Shown: positions 1 through 9,479 of the stretch, piece after piece
How the letters are laid out: the number at the start of each line of letters is the position of its first letter
Position numbering within the stretch: position 1 is the stretch's first letter
NCBI GenBank assembly: GCA_963573305.1
Contig: OY754339.1
Location: 5,007,941 to 5,071,940, forward strand
Direction: 5' to 3'
DNA length: 64,000 nucleotides
Source: Pyrrhosoma nymphula
Lineage: Eukaryota > Arthropoda > Insecta > Odonata > Coenagrionidae
The notes under the pieces: model-generated
The model's database searches: none
Told to the model about the DNA's origin: nothing
The model's input: only the letters and a program-made list of their open reading frames with translations
Translations under genes and position numbers: made by a program

Positions 1-307
1 CTTAAAACTGCCACACATAAGATATTAAAGGCAGACCGCTAGCAATAAATATTTAATTCAGTATAATTGACAAGAGAAGGGCTCAGGAAAACAGTAAATA
101 AACGTTACGGATTTCATGGAAAACATACTCGGTGAATTTCCTTCCAAAATATATGTCTACCCTATTCATTTAAACCGTACATTCGCGGTAAATTTAGCGA
201 GGAACAACACATAAGAGGAAGTAAAGCATCGGAAGAAAATGCACGAAGTTAAAGCCCTCCGCCACTTTCGTAAACTACGCGCGTTTCCAATAGAAATAAA
301 ACTTCAA
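1..307. other. Unannotated flank left of the Penelope-like insertion
   Basis: AT-rich single-copy-looking sequence. I see no open frame, tandem repeat or palindrome of note. It ends at the left copy of the target-site duplication of the adjacent retroelement. Confidence 0.6.
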
Positions 308-321
308 ATTAAAACAGTCAT
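308..321 (+). repeat. Left target-site duplication of the PLE (14 bp)
   Basis: ATTAAAACAGTCAT is present here and again, identically, at 1776-1789, directly outside the two ends of the palindromic Penelope-like insertion. A 14-bp direct repeat in this position is what target-primed reverse transcription leaves behind. Confidence 0.75.
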
Positions 322-366
322 GGATAAATGAGAAAACGTAGTGAACTCCACAGATAATTTTATTAA

Positions 367-404
367 GACGACCTAGGTTTCGACACGTTGTGTCATCTTC
401 AGGT
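367..404 (-). ncRNA. Hammerhead-like motif in the left pLTR
   Basis: This is the inverted copy of the motif at 1648-1685. On the minus strand it reads CTGAAGATG, a GACAC/GTGTC hairpin, then CGAAACCTAGGTC. See the right-arm copy for the structural reasoning. Self-cleavage is an inference only. Confidence 0.45.
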
Positions 405-694
405 AACATGTACACTTCAAACTCACTTATATACACAAAATATTGGAGGGGAGGGGGAATGAGTAAGGGGAAGGTGGGGAAGGGTTTTGAGGGCTTGTGT
501 TTGGAAGGTTAGTCATTGGGTGTGTTGTAAATTTTCTGAGGCGGGGGGGGTGGGGGAAGGGGGGGGGGGGTTAAGGGGTTGGGTTGGTCATTAGGCGTAG
601 GTATGGGACATTCACTGCGGGTGGGGAGGCTAGTCATACACTTTTTGTCATCAATGTTTTTCAGTTCAAATTACATTGCACTTGGGTTTTTTCA

Positions 695-1057
695 CTATTT
701 TAGGCGTAGGGTGTTCAAAGGTATGGAGAATAGGGGAGAGTGGGAGGGTAAAACTTGCTCGTTCGCCAAAGGGACGTTGTTTTTAAAATGGTGGATGATT
801 TCTAGGGATTCAAGGGCGTCCAATCTTCTTCCATTATTTTCTATGTGCAGGATGTCTGGGATGAAGCTGCTATGGTGGTTGTTGTCACTGAGGTGGTTCG
901 CGAACATGGATTCTCTTTTCTTCTTCTCATAGCACTTTTTGTGTTCTTCTGTTCTAATATCAACACTCCTTTCTGTCTTACCGATGTATAATGTCGGGCA
1001 ATCGTCGCACTTTAAACAATACACTGCACTTCTTTTGTGTTTCGGAATTTTACATGA
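695..1057 (-). pseudogene. PLE GIY-YIG endonuclease domain, left copy (5'-truncated)
   Basis: About 120 residues of the C-terminal endonuclease of a Penelope-like element. The visible motifs are AVYCLKC (the GIY position, preceded by a basic CKIPKHKRS stretch), a CxxC-like KCDDC, LYIGKT (YIG), the arginine and histidine in DIRTEEHKKC, FANHLSDNNH, the likely catalytic glutamate in RRLDALESLEI, and an asparagine in FKNNVPLANE. In the family this domain nicks the target site so that the new copy can be primed. The reverse-transcriptase part that should precede it is missing, because the reading frame runs into the palindrome centre. This copy keeps about 20 residues more at its N-terminal side than the right copy. 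It ends at a stop next to 695. Part of a dead element, though the frame itself is unbroken. Confidence 0.85.
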
Positions 1058-1059
1058 CA

Positions 1060-1356
1060 TTATACATCGGTAAGACAGAAAGGAGTGTTGATATTAGAAC
1101 AGAAGAACACAAAAAGTGCTATGAGAAGAAGAAAAGAGAATCCATGTTCGCGAACCACCTCAGTGGCAACAACCACCATAGCAGCTTCATCCCAGACATC
1201 CTGCACATAGAAAATAATGGAAGAAGATTGGACGCCCTTGAATCCCTAGAAATCATCCACCATTTTAAAAACAACGTCCCTTTGGCGAACGAGCAAGTTT
1301 TACCCTCCCACTCTCCCCTATTCTCCATACCTTTGAACACCCTACGCCTAAAATAG
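1060..1356 (+). pseudogene. PLE GIY-YIG endonuclease domain, right copy (5'-truncated)
   Basis: Second copy of the same Penelope-like endonuclease domain on the opposite strand. Homology starts at LYIGKTERSV, immediately after the palindrome centre, so the GIY half of the domain is lost. The residues read before that point belong to the spacer and are not part of the element. The remaining frame keeps YIG, the arginine of DIRTEEH, the glutamate of ALESLEI and the final asparagine region, and it ends at a TAG next to 1356. It differs from the left copy at one visible residue (HLSGNNHH against HLSDNNHH). Without the GIY strand it should be inactive. Confidence 0.85.
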
Positions 1357-1647
1357 TGAAAAAACCCAAGTGCAATGTAATTTGAACTGAAAAACATTGA
1401 TGACAAAAAGTGTATGACTAGCCTCCCCACCCGCAGTGAATGTCCCATACCTACGCCTAATGACCAACCCAACCCCTTAACCCCCCCCCCCCTTCCCCCA
1501 CCCCCCCCCGCCTCAGAAAATTTACAACACACCCAATGACTAACCTTCCAAACACAAGCCCTCAAAACCCTTCCCCACCTTCCCCTTACTCATTCCCCCT
1601 CCCCTCCAATATTTTGTGTATATAAGTGAGTTTGAAGTGTACATGTT

Positions 1648-1685
1648 ACCTGAAGATGACACAACGTGTCGAAACCTAGGTCGTC
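1648..1685 (+). ncRNA. Hammerhead-like motif in the right pLTR
   Basis: The sequence fits a minimal type-I hammerhead: CTGAAGA (core CUGANGA), stem II GACAC/GTGTC with a 3-base loop, GAA, and a very short stem III in ACCTAGGT followed by C and then GTC, giving a cleavage site after the C. One T lies between CTGAAGA and stem II, which the canonical core does not have, and stem I pairs for only about two bases. Penelope-like pLTRs are known to carry hammerhead ribozymes, so the identity is plausible. Activity is doubtful. Confidence 0.45.
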
Positions 1686-1694
1686 TTAATAAAA

Positions 1695-1735
1695 TTATCT
1701 GTGGAGTTCACTACGTTTTCTCATTTATCCATAAT
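1695..1735 (+). promoter_or_regulatory. pLTR tail and putative element start codon
   Basis: Just after the hammerhead-like motif come AATAAA and, a few bases on, CTGTGGAG. About 30 bases later ATGGAAAAC begins. The same order (motif, AATAAA, TGTGG, ATGG) recurs in other pLTR remnants of this window. AATAAA followed by a GU-rich stretch could serve as a poly(A) site; this is inferred from sequence alone. Confidence 0.35.
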
Positions 1736-1775
1736 GGAAAACTTCCACCATATCTCGCCGGAATTCATATCCTCT

Positions 1776-1789
1776 ATTAAAACAGTCAT
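1776..1789 (+). repeat. Right target-site duplication of the PLE (14 bp)
   Basis: Identical to 308-321. It fixes the right boundary of the insertion at 1775, so the ATGGAAAAC segment belongs to the element and not to the host. Confidence 0.75.
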
Positions 1790-3257
1790 CTCACTCAATT
1801 CCGACCGAACACGGTTCAGGCGACTACGACATCAACCACGCTATCAAATCAAAAGAGGAAAAAATAGCACACGGACCGAAACTAGATGTTTATGAGAAAA
1901 ATAAACGCGAGGAAAACCTAAAAAAATCCCGCATTTGAGGAAGAGAGAAGAAGGGGAGATCGCGTCGTCCGCGAGGCCTTATTTACTCCCTCTCGCATTC
2001 GCCCGATTTCCCCTCGCGTCTCCGGGCCACAGATTCGTCTGCCTCATGCGTTTAGCGAGCGCTCAGTCGTTTGCCCACACACGCAGGGAAGCACATCTGC
2101 TCCAATGTTTTCTGTCCCACTCCGCTTCACACCTCTTCATGCTCCTCATCCCTATCCCCTATTCGCTCTTCATTTTGAAAGAAAGAGGAAAGCAGACTGT
2201 TGGCCGTGGATTTACTCCCACGCCTACCTTCTTTCCTTCCCCACGGTTTAAAACCGGGGAAAATTTGCATCGCAGTTCGTTTCCCACCGACATGCATCGT
2301 TATTTCCCACTTACCCGTATGCTTCCTGCCCATGATATAAATTATCTACGCTAAGAAATCTCAAACGGTTACGCCATTGGAGTTATCATTTTGCCTATTT
2401 CTACTTCGCGCAAACCAAAGCCAGAGAGAAAGTTGACCCTTCTAGCACACAATATGCAACGGAACACAATAATTCAACAGTTCAAAGTCACTAAACATCA
2501 ATTATTTATTTATTTGAAATGTCCCAAAAACGGCACAAAGGATTATAACAATGGTCACCAAGCAAACAAATAAATAGAATTGTTTACTAAATATACCCTA
2601 AAAATGTAAAACATAACAGAAAAACAGAAAAATACGTAGGATTGAAAGCTTGCGATTTATGGACAAGGAGATGGGATAGAGGCAGTCAATTAAATTAATA
2701 TTCCTTGAGCTGCTGCTGCTGCTACTAGGCTCAAAACGATAGAAAAAGTAAGACCTAAAAATACGTTAGATTAATGATATATTGGTTTCAACGAAAAGTT
2801 ACACGGGGGAAATATATATATTTTTAAATTTCTCGATCCCATTCCATTTTCACCGAACTGAGAGCTTGAAATTTTCTCTCCCGTCTCACTTTCTCCTCGC
2901 TACGATTCAAAAGCGTGGGAATTTTTTCTTTAAATTATTTTTCCACCTCTATGCATCGTTCTATCAGCTACCTGCTTACATCCGTCCTCTTATCACTTAC
3001 CTCCATCATCTCATCAACTACTTTCTTTCCTAGCTTGATGAAGTGAATAATAGTTATTCAATTTCATGTCCTTCCTGATTGCAAATATTTCTACTGACAC
3101 AGTATGATAAGCTGCTGAACAAAACTTGTTAATCTGCAAACTTGTTGATCTTATTTTCTCTGAATTACCATTTTATTGACTGCATGTTATGGTCTGTGCC
3201 TTTATTTCCCTTGAAGCGACGGTATCTCTCCTAACAAAAAATGAATTAATCAATCGG
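1790..3257. other. Intergenic, no gene seen
   Basis: Mixed AT-rich sequence. The only structure I see is a short (GCT)5 run near 2711-2726. Open frames here (up to 139 codons at 1935-2354) have no recognisable domain and overlap frames on the other strand. Confidence 0.5.
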
Positions 3258-3595
3258 GGATTGGGTTTCTTTAGTGACTAGAGTACTGGCATCCAATTCC
3301 GAAGGGCCCGGGTTCGAGAATGGACAATAGCGGAGATATTCAGTGGAATCCCGATTCCTATTGGGGTGTTAATTGGAGAGGGATTCAATGAGCAGTGCTC
3401 TGTCCGTCGGATGGGACGTTAAACTGTGGACCCCATGACGTCTTCCCTCAAAAGTGGGCTAAGGGCGACGCCAGGTTTCTCTCCACTGATTCGTCCACTC
3501 TCCGAATAACCCACCCATCCCTAATCGCGCAGACAACCGCAGTAGTCGCTGATCTCACAAAAGCAATCACCCGACCATTTTATCTCTCCGTCTAA
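3258..3595 (+). mobile_element. tRNA-derived SINE, copy 1
   Basis: The 5' part resembles a tRNA promoter: a D-arm-like TAGTGACTAGAGTACTGGC (A box) and GGGTTCGAGAATGG (B box) about 25 bases later. The body carries GTCCGTCGGATGGGACG, TTAAACTGTGG, GACGCCAGG and CTCTCCGAATAACC. A diverged copy with the same order of blocks lies at 50940-51256, which shows that this is an interspersed family. SINEs are RNA polymerase III transcripts mobilised by a LINE partner and encode no protein. The exact ends are uncertain because no clear target-site duplication is visible. Confidence 0.75.
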
Positions 3596-5309
3596 GCATG
3601 CCCTCCCCTACCATGAAGAGTTGCACTTCATTTCTTTTTCCTTGACGACTCTTCGCGCCGGGTTACGTCATTTGTTTCTGGTCTTTCGCCGCTAGGTGGG
3701 GGGGCAAGGAGTAAAGGCCTGGTCGATACACGTTCTCCCGGGGTCTGCCTCCCTACTCCGTCCTCCGTAACACCCCCTGCCCCCCTCCACACTTCCCCCC
3801 TTCCCCCCCCCGCTACTTACCCCACATTCCCCCCCTCCTCTTCCCTCCCCCCCACACATCCCCCTATTCCTCGTGCTCTCTCTTCCCCTCCTTCCCCCAC
3901 CACCCCAAACAGCACCACCGCAAAACCTTCCTTATATACCTTCCTTATTCCTCTTCTTCCCTTTACGACCCATTTCGGTGGGACCGGGTGCAGCACTTCC
4001 CTCCCCCCACCGCCACAAGGTAAACACGGTCACGGTCCGGAAAACGAATCAACTGCATCGGAACTCTATTCTCAAACTCGCCGCAGCATCCACGTCCCAA
4101 CAACGAATTGATGGCACAACACTTTTGCTTTCTTAATGCCCTCTTGTTCAAGCATTGCCGAACGGACACAGTGAAGATTTGATACCCTTGATCTTGGTGG
4201 TGGAATTCTAGCTGGATTACTATGCTCAGCAGAGGTGATTAGACAAAGGCTAGAATTGGTGGAAGGATTTCAAGCTGTATCACAAGAAAAGAAAACATTC
4301 TAATCTTCCAAAGAAAGTGTATTACTTCGCAGGGTGCACAGCTATTTTTCAGAGTTTTAAGGCGTCATCACGCTAGGTGAACCTACACACGCTCTAATCA
4401 GCAATCAACACGTTCTCTGGAAAATACAAAAAAAGCTCCTGATTTTGTTTTACAACTAGATCACCTGCTGGATCAATAAATCCCTTTGTTTTCCCTGATA
4501 TTTTTTTTATAATTTGCCCAAGTCCAGGTGTCAAAATAAGACATTCAATTCTTTTACTCAAGTTTTACTTTCGATCGACCTCTCATGTTATGCTGTTTGT
4601 TCAATAAGTTTTACAGCCGTTCCTCTTCGTGGATGTTTTCAAATCCGCGTGAGCGAAGCCAACTCTTCCTCACCGAACATCTCCTGCTCTCCGTCAAACG
4701 AATTTCTTGTCTGCCTCCAAATAACAATGAACCTACTAGAGCCAATCATCTGCCATTTTTCAGAGTTTGCTTCATGTAATCAACCAATTGGCGACCTCTT
4801 CATTGTTTTTAAATATTTTTAAATGATGCCTTTGGAGCGCTCAGCCGAGCCATTCCTTGATACAGAATGGCATACGGAATGGTAAGGCTCTACCCTCCAA
4901 AGAACTATGAAAAAATTAGGAAGTTCTGATCCTTATACGGCGTCAGATGTAATGGTGTGTAAGTCGTATGGTTTCTTAAGTCTTTAAAAAACATGTATCT
5001 CTTCGTAATACTTTTTATAAAATTTAAATATTTTTTATGGCGTTTTCAGCACACTGCGTGGAACAAATAAGTCAATTTAAAACCTAGGAATGAATAACAC
5101 GAATTAACATAGCAACACTTCTCACCAATAATAATATTTGGTTAATTCATAATATGCTTGTTAAAAGAACAAAGATTTTATGTGTAATTACTATGTATGC
5201 TTCATCTTTGGATCACCACGATTATTAGCACCATTTTGAGGACAAGGTTTTGACGTAGGTATCTGTTGTGTATTTGGTCGTCGTTGTTATTGGCATGCTG
5301 CATATTATG
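3596..5309. other. Intergenic with a C-rich tract
   Basis: About 3735-3910 is strongly pyrimidine-rich on this strand, with many runs of four to nine C. It gives spurious proline-rich open frames. The remaining sequence is AT-rich with no recognisable gene. Confidence 0.5.
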
Positions 5310-5425
5310 TTTTTAAGCCCTGAAGGTGGAATGAAGTATGTTCCGAAACGTTGGTAAATAATAGCTGTGGTTGATTGGTTCTGATCTAAACTCGATAAAC
5401 TCATCCCATTCATAATGGAGGTCGA
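5310..5425 (+). repeat. PLE pLTR remnant (hammerhead-like motif, then ATGGAG)
   Basis: CCCTGAAGGTGGAA, a hairpin closed by TTCC, then CGAAACGTTGGTAAATAAT and AGCTGTGG. About 60 bases on, CATAATGGAGG follows. This is the same order as in the intact pLTR at 1648-1740. No endonuclease or reverse transcriptase is attached, so it appears to be a solo or badly decayed pLTR. The middle of CTGAAGATG is changed to CTGAAGGTG. Confidence 0.5.
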
Positions 5426-8400
5426 TATTTTGAATACAGAACTGATTATAGCCTCCCACATGTGGTGTGAATTGTGCGTTTTACAATTCTATTTTTTCCT
5501 CTCTCTCTGAGATCTTCTGAAACCACTCTCGCTTTCTCTTCCTCCTCGTTCTCTTCTCTCAAACTGCGAGTAATGCCACGTGCAACATCCTCGCCGCGGA
5601 CTCTCAACGTCATGTCTCATGCCACCTGCCACTTTCGCCGCTTCTACTTCCCACACGTGTCTCCATCACCTCCAACCCTCTTCTTACCTCCCACCCCCTT
5701 CCCACACTCTATTCATGGCCACGGAGTCGCCTTTCGTCCTCTTCCCTCCTACCTCTCTCCATCCTCCCTCCTCATGCATATTGAGACCGCGCCTTCCCAC
5801 ATCTTGCTCTCTTTCTTATCCACTCTCCCCGCTTGCTCCCCTCTCATCTACTCCTTATCTCTCCTCTTCTCAGGCCGCGTTCCTATCCGAGCGGTAACGC
5901 GTGCTCATTTTTTCCATCAAATTTATTAACTGACGCCACAACCTCAGCCTTAGGAATAACGCGAAGAAGAGAGATTATTTTCACTTCAGTAGTTGGTCAC
6001 ACTGTTAAAATACATCATGGTAAATTTCGAGGATTTGGTCCAAAAATTCAATTCATAACCAAGTCGCCAATGTTTCGAATACATATATTATATATACACA
6101 CAAAATGGTTACACAAAAATGATTACAGACATCGATGAGACTGGCAAATGATAAAACAATATTTTGTTAGATAATGCGAATTTTAAGCATGGTGTTATGT
6201 TAAACTTTCTGTTACTATCTTTTGTAGCCCTGATTGTGATTTACAAATATCGGCAAAACGTTGACAACTTTGGTATGAGTTGAGCTTTTGGATCAAATCT
6301 TCGACAATCACAATTATGATTACTTTCCATGATCCATAAACAATTCAATGCCGATGCAGGTTTCTCCTGGTTCCAAGTAATTTTCCAGATATTTGTATTT
6401 CCACGAGTAGACAGCTGTTCCACCAAGTAACGGTTGCAATAAATCATTATGTGTACAACTTTTACGCAGGAGAATCGTTGTCCATGGTTTCCACAAGTAG
6501 TGAAATTATCACGTTTTACTTGAGAACGATTTTCTCAAATGCTGAGAGAAAGTAATATATTAACAATATAATTCCGTCACTCTGCAAATGCCATTTAATA
6601 TCGTATGACAGGCAGGATAACCATATCCCCCAGGAAATCGAGAAAAATATTTGCGAGTCATAAATATATTTTTACAAAAAAAGGAAAACTTAAAGTAAGA
6701 TCATAATAGTTATAATATCAATTACATCTTTACTAAACCAATTAACTATTGTGTGCATAAAATCCTTAGAAAATGTTAAAAATGAAACTTTGATAGTTTT
6801 ATTTTCAATTTTAACTTCAGAGCCACATGTATGTAACCAAAGAGCCGTACTCTGCTCGCGAGCCATAGTTTTCCGATTCCTGTAAAAGACGACGATATTC
6901 AGAACTTACTCGGTCAATCATTACTGACAGACATATTTGACGGTTCACATCCCCACGGTTGAAATAACAGCATAAAATGTATTTTTTTTAGTACAAGAAT
7001 ACATCATCATTATCCTTTCAAGTATATTTATAAAATGGCAATTTTCAAATATATACCCATATATTATAAATGTATTTCATGGAATATATTTCACTATCTG
7101 TATATTTGTATTAATTCGAAATAAATTACAAAATATGCATTTTACCAACTATATTCTCATATATTACGATAACATTCATTTGAATTGCAGCTCTTATTAA
7201 ATAACATCGTTACATAATAATCAGAACAAAGAAAAGTAAACTGGTATCCTATGATAATAACGTTGTATATAGTTAAGTTTGTAAATATAATCATTTATTT
7301 TGTTCATTTATATTGCCAACTGCATGATCTTTGAAAATTTGTTATAGAATAACGATGTGCAATCATCACCTACATATGAAATGCATTTCGGATAACATGC
7401 TTCAGAAATGTATTTACTGAAACCATGACATTTTCATGTTTAAACGCATTTAGAATGTATATCAGAAATGTGTTTTTAATCATTCCTGTAAATGCATTTA
7501 TACGCAATTTTTGAACGAGGGTACGGAATAGTAGGCATTCTGCAGCCATGACAAACCATATCCCTATCGTCTTTTCGCGTCAGGGTTGGAAAAGATCCTC
7601 TTGCACCGAAATCCTTAGTCTCGTCGCTGCCTTTTTCCTCTACCTCGCACACCTCTATCTTCCCCTTACTTCCACCAGAATTTTCCAGTTCCACAGCAGT
7701 GTTAAGGAAGGGGCGGGCAGGTCAGGGCTTCCGGGATCTCCGGGATCTCAAGCGAGAGAAGGTATATAACACTGTATCCTACTTAGTAAGCCCAGCGGCA
7801 TCCGAGAAACGCATCCCCCTCCCAAACCCACAGCAGACCTCTTCCATCCCCCCTAAACCCTGATCCCCCTCTATTCCAATCCCTAGAGACCCCTTCCGCA
7901 CCCCAAGCCCTCCCCCCATATATCCCTCCCCCCGCACTTCCTTCCTGACCACAGCGGATATATACGATCCAACATCCCCAGGAGAAGGTTATTGTGTTCG
8001 AGTTGTAAGTGTGGGAGAGCCCCTGGAGCGAAAGAAATGAATACGAGGCGAGAAAAAGGTTTCCCTAATTGAAAAACAGGCGTTCGTTAAAGTTGTGTAC
8101 GCGGCTGAGCCCTTTTCCCACCCCTCCTTCACCTGACACTGTATTACCGATGAGTATGTTTCCATTTTACTTTTTTCTCTTTTCTTATCGCAAGTATACT
8201 TCATATGTCGTGGTGAAAAATCAACTTTTCTAGCCATAGATTTTAGAAGGTTTTTCACATTACCCTTCTTGTGCGGATGACGTCCGGTTGTGGGTTCTCC
8301 CACAAGGCCCTTTGTCTAAAAAATCTTTACATTTTTCCCAGGCGTTCTAGTTAGTTAGTTAGTTATCTGTATAGTATCTGTAACCACACTAGTTAGAGAC

Positions 8401-9367
8401 ATTATTTGAACACAAAGTTAAGTGTCACAAGTTGATTTTCTAACTATACAATCAAGTACTACATGTAGCATTTATTCCAAAAATAGTTCGTTGAAAATAA
8501 CTGAAGCACACACTGACGATGTATAAGGTATAATATACTGAAGAGGAAAACCTTAAAGCAATAAAGACAAAACTTAAAAGAGTTACGCAAAACGAATAGG
8601 CTGTTAACATAAATATACTAGTGATCGATAACGAGAAAATACAATGGCAAGTTAGATATTCAAATTTTTCAGAGTAACTTCAAGTTCGCAGTTCCTAATC
8701 TGATTCCCGCATTCTTTTTAGAACATTTTCGCTAATACTTCGTTCCTTCACCGACTTTTAAATCACATTATTACTTTCGAATAAAAAGTAGATTCAAAGT
8801 GATGGTGATAACGTAACGATTTCAATTCACATTATCTTGCATATAATCTGCATCTTTATGTTTGATCATTTTTCCAACGGTCACATTTTTAACATTCCCT
8901 TTACCATACAGAGAAGAGACAAGACAGTCGGCTTTGATCATGTATGTCAAAGGATAAAAATTTCTCCAATTCCTGACTTTGCACGACAGAAAAAGATTCA
9001 CTGAAAGCAAGCTTTTTCTCCGTTTCTCCAATGTACTCGAACCAATTCCGGGGAAATTTACCTTTTGGAAACTGATTATAATTTTCAAGAAATAAAACGC
9101 TTTGTAAAGTTCCACCATATGATGTACAGCGACAACCGGTTTCAAAATTTACGTCATTGTTGAGGACACACGCAAGACTTTTATGTTCAGTAATAAGCAA
9201 ACGGTTAACGTCACTGCAAATGCTTAAGTGCTGCATGCGAGTGACTTATATTTAAAAAACGGTTATACCCGGTTGCATTTGTTAATATACTTTCCAAATT
9301 ACAGCCTATTAAATGTATACCTGTGCCTTTATCTATTCCTTAAAACCTTAATTTGGTGTCTAATTCA
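5426..9367. other. Intergenic, low-complexity patches
   Basis: Contains a pyrimidine-rich stretch at about 5490-5870, a very AT-rich stretch at about 6560-7480, a C-rich stretch at about 7795-7935 and four TTAG units near 8347-8366. A TATA-like GGTATATAAC sits near 7760, but no coding frame follows it. I recognise no gene. Confidence 0.5.
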
Positions 9368-9479
9368 TTGTATCCAAATATTTTGTATCAATATATTGGT
9401 ATCAATACATTGGTATTAATATATCTGTAACCATATATCTGTATCCTTATATTTGTGTGTATATATCTGTATCCTTAAC
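9368..9479 (+). repeat. 14-bp minisatellite, eight units
   Basis: Eight head-to-tail units of exactly 14 bases, consensus TCTGTATCAATATA with substitutions but no length change. The units start at 9368, 9382, 9396, 9410, 9424, 9438, 9452 and 9466. The constant unit length with point differences points to an old tandem array, possibly polymorphic in copy number. Confidence 0.85.

Larger units (their letters stand above)
322..1775. mobile_element. Penelope-like retroelement insertion, head-to-head palindrome of two 3' ends
   Basis: The insertion is a large inverted repeat: left arm 322-994, right arm 1057-1730, spacer 995-1056. Each arm, read outward from the centre, carries the C-terminal GIY-YIG endonuclease code of a Penelope-like element, a stop codon, a G- or C-rich 3' region and a pLTR with a hammerhead-like motif. 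The right arm runs 45 bases further, through ATGGAAAAC, which looks like the start of the next element unit. The arms are nearly identical: in the protein I see one D/G difference, and small length changes occur in the G runs. The copy is therefore either young or homogenised. A 14-bp target-site duplication flanks the whole structure, so it probably inserted as one unit. No reverse-transcriptase core is present, so it cannot move by itself. Confidence 0.85.

Noticed and set aside
991..1059. N-terminal extension of the right GIY-YIG frame
   Set aside because: These residues come from the palindrome spacer. Homology to the family begins only at LYIGKT.
1119..1565. 148-codon minus-strand frame across the right PLE arm
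   Set aside because: Antisense shadow of the GIY-YIG frame, extended through the C-rich 3' region.
5474..5929. 151-codon plus-strand frame
   Set aside because: Pyrimidine-rich low-complexity sequence with overlapping frames and no domain.
8347..8366. Telomeric repeat
   Set aside because: The unit is TTAG repeated four times, not the arthropod TTAGG. It is a plain microsatellite.
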